A stretch of 37,857 nt of DNA from an uncultured Enterobacter sp. (GTDB lineage Bacteria > Pseudomonadota > Gammaproteobacteria > Enterobacterales > Enterobacteriaceae), in contig CAMKZP010000002.1 in NCBI GenBank assembly GCA_946477805.1, positions 1 to 37,857 on the forward strand, given 5' to 3'. The notes beneath the pieces were generated by a model. It made no database searches and was not told where the DNA came from. It saw only the letters and a list, made by a program, of their open reading frames with translations. Position 1 is the first letter of the stretch. Every line of letters starts with the position of its first letter. This document shows, one piece after another, positions 17,729 through 25,119 of the stretch. Position numbers and translations under genes: made by a program.

Positions 17729-18643
17729 ATGGAATTTTTCACACTGTTCACGCCTGACGGCATTGCGCTTGACAACACGACGATAGCCCTGGTTATCGCC
17801 ATTATGTTCCTGTATACCTTCGTCGGAATCTGCGCGGGCTTTGGCGGCGCGCTGACCACCATGCCGCTCATCACGCTACTGCTGCCTTTGAAAATGGCCG
17901 CGCCGATGTCGGTCATTGTCGGCACAGCGACCGCCCTGTACGCGACGTGGCTTTCCCGTAAGGAGACCAACTGGAAGTCGGCCATGGTGCTAATCCTGTT
18001 TTCCTTCGCCGGGATCCCAGTTGGAATTTACGCTCTCTCTTACTTCCCCGATTACATAATGAAAATAGGCCTGGGGGGCTTTCTAATTCTCTACTCCTTC
18101 TACAGCCTCTTTATTCCACGCCTGCCGGTGTATGACAAAAACTGGATCGCCATGCCTACGGGTGTTATTGCCGGTGCGCTGGGCTCTGCATTTTCTACTA
18201 ACGGGCCGCCGGTTGTAATTTACGGCATGCTGCGTAATCTTGCTCCGGCTGCTTTCCGCGGCACGCTGAACGCTTTTTTCACCGCCAATAACATCGCTAT
18301 TATTGGTGGCCTGACTACCAGCGGCATTTTAACCATCTCTACCGTCAAGCTGGTGGCATTCTGCATCCCGACCATGATCCTTGGGTCGCTGGTTGGTCAA
18401 TACGTACATAAGCGTATTCCTGTTAACGTCTTCCGCGTTGTGGTCTTTTTACTTCTTATCACCTCCGGCGCGATGTTAATCAAAGGCGCACTCGGCATTC
18501 CAACGTTAACCGCCCTATTGCCTGTCTTTGCAACCTTAGCGCTGCTGCAAATTCTCTTTGGGAAAAAAGTTGCCGCTATTCGTGCAGAGGAACAGGCGAA
18601 AGCAAAGGAAAGTGAGCCCAAAAATGCCCCTGCAGAGCAGTAA
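17729..18643 (+). CDS. TauE/SafE-family permease, candidate organosulfonate exporter
   Basis: This 304-residue inner-membrane protein has about eight hydrophobic segments. The twofold repeat typical of TauE/SafE (DUF81) carriers is visible: GICAGFGGALTTMPLI near residue 33 and GALGSAFSTNGPPVVIYG near residue 150. The C-terminus is a charged, probably cytoplasmic tail. Family members are linked to export of sulfite, sulfoacetate or other sulfonates. It starts 17 bases after the yihQ stop with AAGGATG upstream, so it is cotranscribed with the SQ genes. I infer that it exports DHPS, the end product of YihU. K-12 has no such gene in its yih cluster. The substrate is unproven. Confidence 0.87.
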   Translation: MEFFTLFTPDGIALDNTTIALVIAIMFLYTFVGICAGFGGALTTMPLITLLLPLKMAAPMSVIVGTATALYATWLSRKETNWKSAMVLILFSFAGIPVGIYALSYFPDYIMKIGLGGFLILYSFYSLFIPRLPVYDKNWIAMPTGVIAGALGSAFSTNGPPVVIYGMLRNLAPAAFRGTLNAFFTANNIAIIGGLTTSGILTISTVKLVAFCIPTMILGSLVGQYVHKRIPVNVFRVVVFLLLITSGAMLIKGALGIPTLTALLPVFATLALLQILFGKKVAAIRAEEQAKAKESEPKNAPAEQ

Positions 18644-18709
18644 GATCATTGCCTTACGCTTTGTCCATTAGAGATAAATGTTCCCGGGGACGGGCGGTGT
18701 TGACTCGAA

Positions 18710-18731
18710 ATAGCGCTCTTCGGAGCGCTAT
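18710..18731 (+). promoter_or_regulatory. UUCG-capped hairpin in the TauE-yihP intercistronic gap
   Basis: ATAGCGCTC (18710-18718) pairs perfectly with GAGCGCTAT (18723-18731) around TTCG (18719-18722), the very stable C(UUCG)G tetraloop. No T run follows, so it is not an intrinsic terminator. The yihP ribosome site (AGGA 18733-18736) begins two bases after the stem. Likely roles are mRNA processing or protection, or control of ribosome access to yihP. Confidence 0.7.
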
Positions 18732-18742
18732 GAGGATTGAAT

Positions 18743-20173
18743 ATGAATCAAAATCCTGATCCGTTGACGTTGAAGCTAAGCCTGCGTGAAAAATTTGCCT
18801 ATGGGATAGGTGACTTAGGCTCAAACCTGATGCTCAGCATCGGAACGTTGTATCTGCTGAAATTCTATACCGACGAGTTAGGGATACCGGCCATTTACGG
18901 CGGCATTATTTTCCTTGTCGCGAAATTCTTCACCGCCTTTACCGACATGCTGACCGGCGTGCTGCTGGACTCCCGGCGTAACATCGGTGCCAGGGGCAAA
19001 TTCAGGCCGTTTATTCTGTACGCCTCCGTCCCGGTAGCGCTGGTCGCCACGGCGCAGTTTATGGTCAACGACTTTAGCCTGACGGTGAAAACGGCCCTCG
19101 CTACCGCGCTGTTCATGCTGTTCGGCCTCTGCTACAGCCTGATGAACTGCTCCTACGGCGCAATGGTCCCGGCAATGACCAAAAACCCGAACGAGCGCGC
19201 GCAGCTTGCGGCCTGGCGCCAGGGCGGCGCAACGGTTGGGCTGTTGCTCTGCACCGTCGGCTTTATGCCCATTCAGGCGCTGTTCGCCAGCCAGCCTTCG
19301 CTCGGCTACATGGTGGCCGCGCTGGTGTTCGTCACCGGCGGCCTGTTCTGCATGTGGTGGTGCTATAGCGGGGTGAAAGAGCGCTACGTGGAGCTCACGC
19401 CCGATCATCATAAGCCCGGCATTCTGAAATCGTTTTGTGCGATTTTCCGTAATCCTCCGCTGCTGGTGCTGTGCATCGCCAACCTGTGTACCCTCGCCGC
19501 CTTCAACATCAAGCTGGCGATACAGGTCTACTACACCCAGTACGTGCTAAACGATCTGCATCTGCTGTCGTGGATGGGCTTTTTCAGCATGGGCTGCATT
19601 CTGATTGGCGTGTTTCTGGTGCCCGGCGCGGTTAAGCGTTTTGGCAAGAAGCCCGTTTATCTGGGCGGGCTGACGCTGTGGGCAGTGGGCGACGTGCTGA
19701 ACTTCTTCTGGGGGAGTGGCTCCCTGCTCTTCGTGCTCTTTTCCTGCATGGCCTTTTTCGGCACGGCATTTGTGAACAGCCTCAACTGGGCGCTGGTGTC
19801 GGATACGGTTGATTACGGCGAGTGGAAAACCGGCATCCGCGCAGAAGGGTCGGTGTATACCGGCTACACTTTCTCGCGCAAAATTTCTGCCGCCCTCGCC
19901 GGTTTTCTGCCCGGCATTATGCTGACCCAGATTGGCTATATCCCGCATGCGGTGCAAAGTGACGGCACGCTGCTTGGGCTGCGCCAGCTTATCTTCCTCT
20001 GGCCGTGCGGCCTGGCGATTACCGCAGCCATTACCATGGGGCTTTTTTATAAACTTAACGAAGCGCGCTTCGCGATGATTATTGAGGAGATAGGTCAGCG
20101 GAAAAAAGCGGCAAGCTTTTCCCTGACGTTCACTCCGGAAAAGCAGGTAACTGCCACCAGCCCATCGCCATAA
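18743..20173 (+). CDS. yihP: GPH-family (MFS) sugar/sulfonate carrier, YihP-like
   Basis: This 476-residue carrier has about 12 hydrophobic segments and belongs to the glycoside-pentoside-hexuronide:cation symporter family. Long stretches (LKLSLREKFAYGIGDLGSN, KNPNERAQLAAWRQGGATVG, DTVDYGEWKTGIRAEGS) match my memory of E. coli YihP more than YihO. In K-12, YihO is proposed as SQ importer and YihP as a second SQ-locus carrier. Here it is the only MFS carrier, so it probably imports SQ or its glycerol glycoside. I start at the ATG at 18743 with AGGA six bases upstream; a TTG two codons earlier is also open. The 99-base gap before the ATG might hold its own promoter (TTGCCT 18649, GATAAA 18673). 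Confidence 0.88.
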   Translation: MNQNPDPLTLKLSLREKFAYGIGDLGSNLMLSIGTLYLLKFYTDELGIPAIYGGIIFLVAKFFTAFTDMLTGVLLDSRRNIGARGKFRPFILYASVPVALVATAQFMVNDFSLTVKTALATALFMLFGLCYSLMNCSYGAMVPAMTKNPNERAQLAAWRQGGATVGLLLCTVGFMPIQALFASQPSLGYMVAALVFVTGGLFCMWWCYSGVKERYVELTPDHHKPGILKSFCAIFRNPPLLVLCIANLCTLAAFNIKLAIQVYYTQYVLNDLHLLSWMGFFSMGCILIGVFLVPGAVKRFGKKPVYLGGLTLWAVGDVLNFFWGSGSLLFVLFSCMAFFGTAFVNSLNWALVSDTVDYGEWKTGIRAEGSVYTGYTFSRKISAALAGFLPGIMLTQIGYIPHAVQSDGTLLGLRQLIFLWPCGLAITAAITMGLFYKLNEARFAMIIEEIGQRKKAASFSLTFTPEKQVTATSPSP

Positions 20174-20206
20174 AAAAAAAGCCGCTGAGCGATCGGCGGC
20201 TTTTTT
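20172..20206. terminator. Bidirectional terminator between yihP and bipA
   Basis: GCCGCTGA (20181-20188) pairs with TCGGCGGC (20193-20200), with one G-U wobble, around a GCGA tetraloop. A run of T (20201-20206) follows on the plus strand and a run of A (20172-20180) precedes it, so it can stop transcripts from both directions. It starts at the yihP stop codon and closes the SQ operon against convergent bipA. Confidence 0.9.
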
Positions 20207-20208
20207 AT

Positions 20209-20240
20209 TGCCGGGCGGCGCTCGCGCGTGCCCGGCCTAC
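20209..20240 (+). repeat. REP (palindromic unit) element
   Basis: TGCCGGGCGGCGC...GTGCCCGGCCTAC is a REP hairpin of the same type as that at 4987-5019. It lies between the yihP/bipA terminator and the bipA stop codon. Confidence 0.85.
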
Positions 20241-20251
20241 GGAGTACCGTA

Positions 20252-22075
20252 TTAGTCTTCTTTCGGACCACGCATAGCGCGTTTACGGTCGTTCTCGGTC
20301 AGGTGACGTTTACGGATACGAATTGACTGTGGAGTCACTTCGACCAGTTCGTCATCATCGATGAACTCCAGCGCCTGCTCCAGGGTCATCTTGACCGGTG
20401 GAACCAGAACCGTTGCTTCGTCAGTACCGGACGCACGCATGTTGGTCAGCTTCTTACCGGTCAGGCAGTTTACGGTCAGGTCGTTAGAACGGCTGTGAAT
20501 ACCGATGATCTGGCCTTCGTAAACTTCTGCGCCGTGGCCCAGGAACAGCTTACCGCGGTCCTGCAGGCTGAACAGTGCGAACGCAACCGCTTTACCCTGA
20601 CCGTTGGAGATCAGCACGCCGTTGTTACGCTGGCCCACTTCGCCCGGACGAACGTCGTCGTAGTGGCTGAAGGTGGAGTACAGCAGACCGGTACCAGAAG
20701 TCATGGTCATGAACTCTGAACGGAAGCCGATCAGACCACGGCTTGGGATCACGTAGTCGAGACGTACGCGGCCTTTGCCGTCTGGATTCATGTTTTTCAG
20801 GTCGCCTTTACGCTCACCCAGAGCCTGCATCACAGAACCCTGGTGCTGCTCTTCAACGTCCAGCGTCACGTTTTCAAACGGCTCTTGTTTACGGCCGTCG
20901 ATTTCACGGAAGATAACTTTCGGACGGGAAACCGCCATCTCGAAACCTTCACGACGCATGTTTTCGATCAGAACGGACAGGTGCAGCTCACCACGACCGG
21001 AAACGCGGAATGCATCGGCGTCTGGCGTTTCTTCAACGCGCAGCGCAACGTTGTGCACCAGCTCTTTGTTCAGGCGGTCAAGGATCTGACGGGAGGTAAC
21101 GAACTTACCTTCTTTACCACAGAACGGAGAGGTGTTGACGTTGAAGAACATGGATACGGTTGGTTCATCAACGGACAGGGCTGGCAGCGCTTCGACGTTC
21201 TGCGGATCGCAGATGGTGTCGGAGATGTTCAGCTCACCCAGACCGGTGATGGCGATGATGTCGCCCGCTTCAGCGATGTCGCTGTCGATACGCTCAAGGC
21301 CCAGGTGAGTCAGTACTTTACCGACTTTACCGTTACGGGTTTTGCCTTCGCTATCGATGATAGTAACCTGCTGGTTAGGCTTCACTTTACCGCGCTTGAT
21401 ACGACCAATGCCGATTACGCCAACGTAGTTGTTGTAGTCGAGCTGAGAGATCTGCATCTGCAGGGTGCCGTCGAGATCGACGTTTGGCGCAGGAACACGG
21501 TCAACAATCGCCTGGTACAGCGGGGTCATGTCTTCAGCCATGTCTTCGTGGTCCAGACCTGCGATACCGTTCAGCGCAGAAGCGTAAACGATAGGGAAGT
21601 CCAGCTGCTCGTCGGTCGCGTCGAGGTTAACGAACAGGTCGAAGACCTGGTCAACAACCCAGTCAGGACGCGCGCCAGGGCGGTCAACTTTGTTGATAAC
21701 AACGATTGGCTTCAGACCATGGGCAAATGCTTTTTTGGTCACGAAGCGCGTCTGTGGCATTGGGCCATCCATTGCGTCAACGACCAGCAGAACGGAGTCT
21801 ACCATTGACATGACACGTTCAACTTCACCACCGAAGTCGGCGTGCCCTGGGGTATCAACGATGTTGATACGGTAGTCATTCCATTTAATCGCGGTGTTTT
21901 TCGCGAGGATAGTAATCCCACGCTCTTTCTCCAAATCGTTGGAGTCCATCACGCGTTCTTGGGTTTCGGCACGCGCATCAAACGTACCGGATTGCTGCAG
22001 CAGCTTATCAACCAGGGTAGTTTTACCATGGTCAACGTGCGCGATGATGGCGATGTTACGCAAATTTTCGATCAC
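20252..22075 (-). CDS. bipA: Ribosome-associated translational GTPase BipA (TypA)
   Basis: BipA is an EF-G-like GTPase that assists 50S subunit assembly, mainly at low temperature and under stress. The 607-residue protein equals E. coli BipA in length. G1 is AHVDHGKTT, G3 is DTPGHADF and G4 is NKVDRPGA. EF-G-like domains III and V and the BipA-specific C-terminal domain with its basic tail (IRIRKRHLTENDRKR) follow. The start is GTG at 22075 with GAGG upstream. A TACAAT near 22105 on the minus strand may be its -10 box. It is divergent from glnA and convergent with the SQ operon. Confidence 0.97.
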   Translation of the reverse strand: MIENLRNIAIIAHVDHGKTTLVDKLLQQSGTFDARAETQERVMDSNDLEKERGITILAKNTAIKWNDYRINIVDTPGHADFGGEVERVMSMVDSVLLVVDAMDGPMPQTRFVTKKAFAHGLKPIVVINKVDRPGARPDWVVDQVFDLFVNLDATDEQLDFPIVYASALNGIAGLDHEDMAEDMTPLYQAIVDRVPAPNVDLDGTLQMQISQLDYNNYVGVIGIGRIKRGKVKPNQQVTIIDSEGKTRNGKVGKVLTHLGLERIDSDIAEAGDIIAITGLGELNISDTICDPQNVEALPALSVDEPTVSMFFNVNTSPFCGKEGKFVTSRQILDRLNKELVHNVALRVEETPDADAFRVSGRGELHLSVLIENMRREGFEMAVSRPKVIFREIDGRKQEPFENVTLDVEEQHQGSVMQALGERKGDLKNMNPDGKGRVRLDYVIPSRGLIGFRSEFMTMTSGTGLLYSTFSHYDDVRPGEVGQRNNGVLISNGQGKAVAFALFSLQDRGKLFLGHGAEVYEGQIIGIHSRSNDLTVNCLTGKKLTNMRASGTDEATVLVPPVKMTLEQALEFIDDDELVEVTPQSIRIRKRHLTENDRKRAMRGPKED

Positions 22076-22180
22076 AACTTTGCCTCAGGCATTTAGAAAT
22101 AGCGCGTTATTGTACACGGATTAATCGCACTACAAAACAGGATCACAAACATCCCCCGCAAACAAGTATTGCAGAGATGC

Positions 22181-22200
22181 TTTGTGATCGCTTTCACGGA
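22181..22200 (+). promoter_or_regulatory. CRP-binding site upstream of glnA
   Basis: TGTGA-TCGCTT-TCACG at 22183-22198 matches the CRP consensus in one arm completely and the other in four of five bases. In E. coli, CRP acts on the sigma-70 promoter glnAp1 in this region. It also lies between bipA and glnA and could affect both. Confidence 0.75.
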
Positions 22201-22227
22201 GCGGTAAAAGGGCACTTTAACGTAAAT

Positions 22228-22246
22228 TGCACCAATATGGTGCTTA
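22228..22246 (+). promoter_or_regulatory. NtrC-binding site 1 of glnA
   Basis: TTGCACCAATATGGTGCTT matches the NtrC dimer consensus TGCACCA-N3-TGGTGCA with near-perfect dyad symmetry. It lies about 105-125 bases upstream of the sigma-54 -24 element, the enhancer position known in E. coli. Confidence 0.92.
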
Positions 22247-22259
22247 ATGTTCACATTGA

Positions 22260-22277
22260 AGCACTATACTGGTGCAA
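22260..22277 (+). promoter_or_regulatory. NtrC-binding site 2 of glnA
   Basis: AGCACTATACTGGTGCAA is a second NtrC dimer site, centred 32 bases (about three helical turns) after site 1, as in E. coli. Weaker half-matches follow at 22286-22296 (GTGGTGCA) and 22303-22316 (TGCACTATGGTGCG), in the place of the lower-affinity sites. Confidence 0.9.
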
Positions 22278-22348
22278 CAAATCCATTGTGGTGCAGCCCT
22301 TTTGCACTATGGTGCGCATGATAACGCCTTTTTGGGGTGTTTTAAAAG

Positions 22349-22365
22349 TTGGCACAGATTTCGCT
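22349..22365 (+). promoter_or_regulatory. Sigma-54 promoter glnAp2
   Basis: TTGGCACAGATTTCGCT has the -24 GG at 22351-22352 and the -12 GC at 22363-22364, with the fixed ten-base interval of sigma-54 promoters. Start of transcription is expected near 22375, leaving a leader of about 88 bases before glnA. Confidence 0.93.
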
Positions 22366-22462
22366 TTATAAAAAATACGGCAAAAAGATGGCAACCAGCC
22401 ACCTTGATAGAAGTTGAAGACCTCGTTACCACGACGACAATGACCAATCTGGAGAGTTAAGT

Positions 22463-23872
22463 ATGTCCGCTGAACACGTTTTGACGATGCTGAACGAACA
22501 TGAAGTGAAGTTTGTTGATCTGCGCTTCACCGATACCAAAGGTAAAGAACAGCACGTCACAATTCCTGCTCATCAGGTGAACGCCGAATTCTTTGAAGAA
22601 GGCAAAATGTTTGACGGCTCCTCCATTGGCGGCTGGAAAGGCATTAACGAATCCGACATGGTTCTGATGCCGGACGCAACCACCGCGCTCATTGACCCGT
22701 TCTTCGAAGAACCGACTCTGATCATCCGTTGCGATATCCTCGAGCCAGGCACGCTGCAGGGTTACGACCGTGACCCACGCTCCATCGCCAAACGCGCTGA
22801 AGAGTACCTGCGTTCTACCGGTATTGCGGACACCGTTCTGTTCGGGCCAGAGCCAGAGTTCTTCCTGTTCGACGACATCCGTTTTGGTGCTTCAATTTCG
22901 GGCTCCCACGTGGTTATCGATGACATCGAAGGCGCATGGAACTCTTCCACCAAGTACGAAGGGGGCAACAAAGGCCACCGCCCTGGCGTCAAAGGCGGTT
23001 ACTTCCCGGTTCCTCCGGTCGATTCTTCACAGGACATCCGCTCTACCATGTGTCTGATCATGGAAGAGATGGGCCTGGTCGTTGAAGCGCATCACCACGA
23101 AGTGGCGACCGCTGGCCAGAACGAAATCGCTACCCGCTTCAACACCATGACCAAAAAAGCGGATGAGATTCAGATCTACAAATACGTTGTGCACAACGTT
23201 GCGCACCGTTTCGGTAAAACCGCGACCTTCATGCCAAAACCTATGTTTGGCGACAACGGTTCCGGTATGCACTGCCACATGTCTCTGTCTAAAAACGGGA
23301 CCAACCTGTTCTCTGGCGACAAATATGCGGGTCTGTCCGAGCAGGCACTGCACTACATCGGTGGCGTTATCAAACACGCTAAAGCGATCAACGCCCTGGC
23401 GAACCCAACCACTAACTCCTATAAGCGTCTGGTCCCAGGCTACGAAGCGCCAGTAATGCTGGCCTATTCTGCCCGTAACCGTTCTGCTTCTATCCGTATC
23501 CCGGTTGTTGCGTCTCCGAAAGCGCGTCGTATCGAAGTGCGCTTCCCGGACCCAGCGGCTAACCCATACCTGTGCTTCGCAGCGCTGCTGATGGCCGGTC
23601 TGGACGGTATTAAGAACAAGATCCACCCTGGCGAAGCCATGGATAAAAACCTGTATGACCTGCCGCCAGAAGAAGCGAAAGAGATCCCACAGGTTGCCGG
23701 TTCTCTGGAAGAAGCCCTGCAGGCGCTGGACGCAGACCGTGAGTTCCTGACCGCTGGCGGCGTGTTCACTGATGAAGCTATCGACGCCTACATCGCCCTG
23801 CGTACTGAAGAAAATGACCGCGTGCGCATGACTCCGCATCCGGTTGAATTCGAACTGTACTACAGCGTTTAA
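22463..23872 (+). CDS. glnA: Glutamine synthetase, type I
   Basis: GlnA makes glutamine from glutamate, ammonia and ATP and forms a cytoplasmic dodecamer. The 469-residue protein has the beta-grasp domain motif MFDGSSIGGWKGI, the metal-site motif GPEPEFFLFD, the ATP loop KPMFGDNGSGMHCHMS and the glutamate-binding NPTTNSYKRLVPGYEAP. The adenylylation tyrosine lies in KNLYDLPPEE, so it is the GlnE-controlled form. The ATG follows a GGAGAG ribosome site. Nitrogen control comes from glnAp2 and the NtrC sites upstream. Confidence 0.98.
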   Translation: MSAEHVLTMLNEHEVKFVDLRFTDTKGKEQHVTIPAHQVNAEFFEEGKMFDGSSIGGWKGINESDMVLMPDATTALIDPFFEEPTLIIRCDILEPGTLQGYDRDPRSIAKRAEEYLRSTGIADTVLFGPEPEFFLFDDIRFGASISGSHVVIDDIEGAWNSSTKYEGGNKGHRPGVKGGYFPVPPVDSSQDIRSTMCLIMEEMGLVVEAHHHEVATAGQNEIATRFNTMTKKADEIQIYKYVVHNVAHRFGKTATFMPKPMFGDNGSGMHCHMSLSKNGTNLFSGDKYAGLSEQALHYIGGVIKHAKAINALANPTTNSYKRLVPGYEAPVMLAYSARNRSASIRIPVVASPKARRIEVRFPDPAANPYLCFAALLMAGLDGIKNKIHPGEAMDKNLYDLPPEEAKEIPQVAGSLEEALQALDADREFLTAGGVFTDEAIDAYIALRTEENDRVRMTPHPVEFELYYSV

Positions 23873-23969
23873 GTTTTAACGGGCTTCGCGCGGCATTTCC
23901 GCGCGACCCGCAAGCCGTTTTTAGTTGTTGCCGTGGAAACTTTCAGCCCATCTCCGGATGGGCTTTTTT
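23873..23969 (+). ncRNA. glnZ: glnA 3'UTR, candidate GlnZ-type sRNA
   Basis: In E. coli and Salmonella the 3'UTR of glnA is processed into the Hfq-bound sRNA GlnZ. Here the corresponding 97 bases hold an internal hairpin with CGCGCGG (23887-23893) pairing CCGCGCG (23899-23905). A single-stranded stretch (TTTTTAGTTGTTGCCG) and an intrinsic terminator follow. I see structure and position but cannot confirm processing; the seed region may differ from E. coli. Confidence 0.5.
23945..23969 (+). terminator. Rho-independent terminator of glnA
   Basis: AGCCCATC (23945-23952) pairs with GATGGGCT (23957-23964) around TCCG, followed by TTTTTT. It separates glnA from the glnLG promoter and should make read-through into glnL partial. 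Confidence 0.9.
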
Positions 23970-24014
23970 CTCCACCAACAACCTGATCTTTCGCGCTTTT
24001 TACGACGAAAAAGC

Positions 24015-24036
24015 TATACTGCACTAAAGTAGTGCA
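24015..24036 (+). promoter_or_regulatory. glnL promoter with overlapping NtrC operator
   Basis: TGCACTA-aag-TAGTGCA (24020-24036) is a perfect dyad of the NtrC type. It directly follows and shares a base with TATACT (24015-24020), a good -10 box. This arrangement is the known NtrC-repressed glnLp of E. coli, which keeps NtrB and NtrC low under nitrogen excess. I could not fix a -35 box. Confidence 0.85.
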
Positions 24037-24058
24037 ACCAACTCCAGGAGACTGCTGA

Positions 24059-25108
24059 ATGGCAACTGGCACGCTGCCCGATGCTGGGCAGATCCTCAAT
24101 TCTTTAATTAACAGTATCTTGCTGGTCGACGACGAGCTGGCGGTGCATTACGCCAACCCGGCGGCACAGCAGCTGCTCGCACAAAGCGCGCGCAAGCTGT
24201 TTGGCACCCCGCTTCCGGAACTGTTGAGCTATTTTTCGCTGAATATTGGCCTGATGCAGGAAAGCCTGCAGGCCGGTCAGGGGTTCACGGATAACGAAGT
24301 GACGTTGGTGATCGACGGGCGCTCGCATATTCTGTCGCTGACGGCGCAGCGGCTGCCTGAAGGGCTGATCCTGCTGGAAATGGCGCCGATGGATAATCAG
24401 CGTCGGCTCAGCCAGGAGCAGCTTCAGCACGCACAGCAAATCGCTGCCCGCGACCTGGTGCGCGGTCTGGCGCATGAGATCAAAAACCCGCTGGGCGGTT
24501 TACGCGGTGCGGCGCAGCTGTTGACCAAAGCGCTGCCCGACCCTGCGCTGGCGGAGTACACCAACGTCATCATTGAGCAGGCCGATCGCCTGCGTAACCT
24601 GGTCGACCGTCTCCTTGGGCCGCAGCAGCCGGGAATGCATATCTCTGAAAGTATTCATAAAGTCGCAGAGCGCGTGGTAAAGCTTGTATCGATGGAGCTG
24701 CCGGACAACGTTACGCTGGTGCGTGATTACGACCCAAGCCTGCCGGAGCTGGCGCACGACCCGGACCAGATTGAACAGGTTCTGCTGAATATTGTGCGTA
24801 ACGCGCTGCAGGCGCTGGGGCCGGAAGGAGGCGAAATCGTTCTGCGTACCCGTACCGCGTTCCAGCTCACGCTGCACGGCGTGCGCTATCGCCTGGCGGC
24901 ACGCATCGACGTAGAAGACAACGGGCCGGGCATTCCTCCGCATCTGCAGGACACGCTGTTTTACCCGATGGTCAGCGGCCGCGAAGGCGGCACCGGGCTG
25001 GGGTTATCTATCGCCCGCAGCCTGATCGACCAACACTCTGGCAAAATTGAATTTACCAGTTGGCCGGGACATACCGAGTTTTCGGTTTTCCTGCCGATTA
25101 AAAAATAA
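24059..25108 (+). CDS. glnL: Nitrogen regulation sensor histidine kinase NtrB (NRII)
   Basis: NtrB phosphorylates NtrC when nitrogen is short and dephosphorylates it with PII bound. The 349-residue soluble protein has an N-terminal PAS domain (about residues 10-110). The phospho-acceptor His139 lies in RGLAHEIKNPLGGLRGAAQLL. The ATPase domain has the N box (QVLLNIVRNALQAL), G1 (DNGPGIP) and G2 (GREGGTGLGLSIA). There are no membrane segments, as expected. It lies 11 bases before glnG. Confidence 0.97.
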   Translation: MATGTLPDAGQILNSLINSILLVDDELAVHYANPAAQQLLAQSARKLFGTPLPELLSYFSLNIGLMQESLQAGQGFTDNEVTLVIDGRSHILSLTAQRLPEGLILLEMAPMDNQRRLSQEQLQHAQQIAARDLVRGLAHEIKNPLGGLRGAAQLLTKALPDPALAEYTNVIIEQADRLRNLVDRLLGPQQPGMHISESIHKVAERVVKLVSMELPDNVTLVRDYDPSLPELAHDPDQIEQVLLNIVRNALQALGPEGGEIVLRTRTAFQLTLHGVRYRLAARIDVEDNGPGIPPHLQDTLFYPMVSGREGGTGLGLSIARSLIDQHSGKIEFTSWPGHTEFSVFLPIKK

Positions 25109-25119
25109 AGGTGACGTTT

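Noticed and set aside
18710..18731. Hairpin before yihP considered as an intrinsic terminator
   Set aside because: No T run follows the stem and the yihP ribosome site comes immediately after.
20843..21808. A 321-codon open frame on the plus strand opposite bipA
   Set aside because: It lies wholly within bipA, has no ribosome site or family motifs, and reads as low-complexity antisense translation.
23027..23839. A 270-codon minus-strand frame opposite glnA, with a similar 262-codon frame at 13458-14246 opposite yihS
   Set aside because: Both are shadows of highly conserved genes with strong codon bias; no independent evidence supports them.
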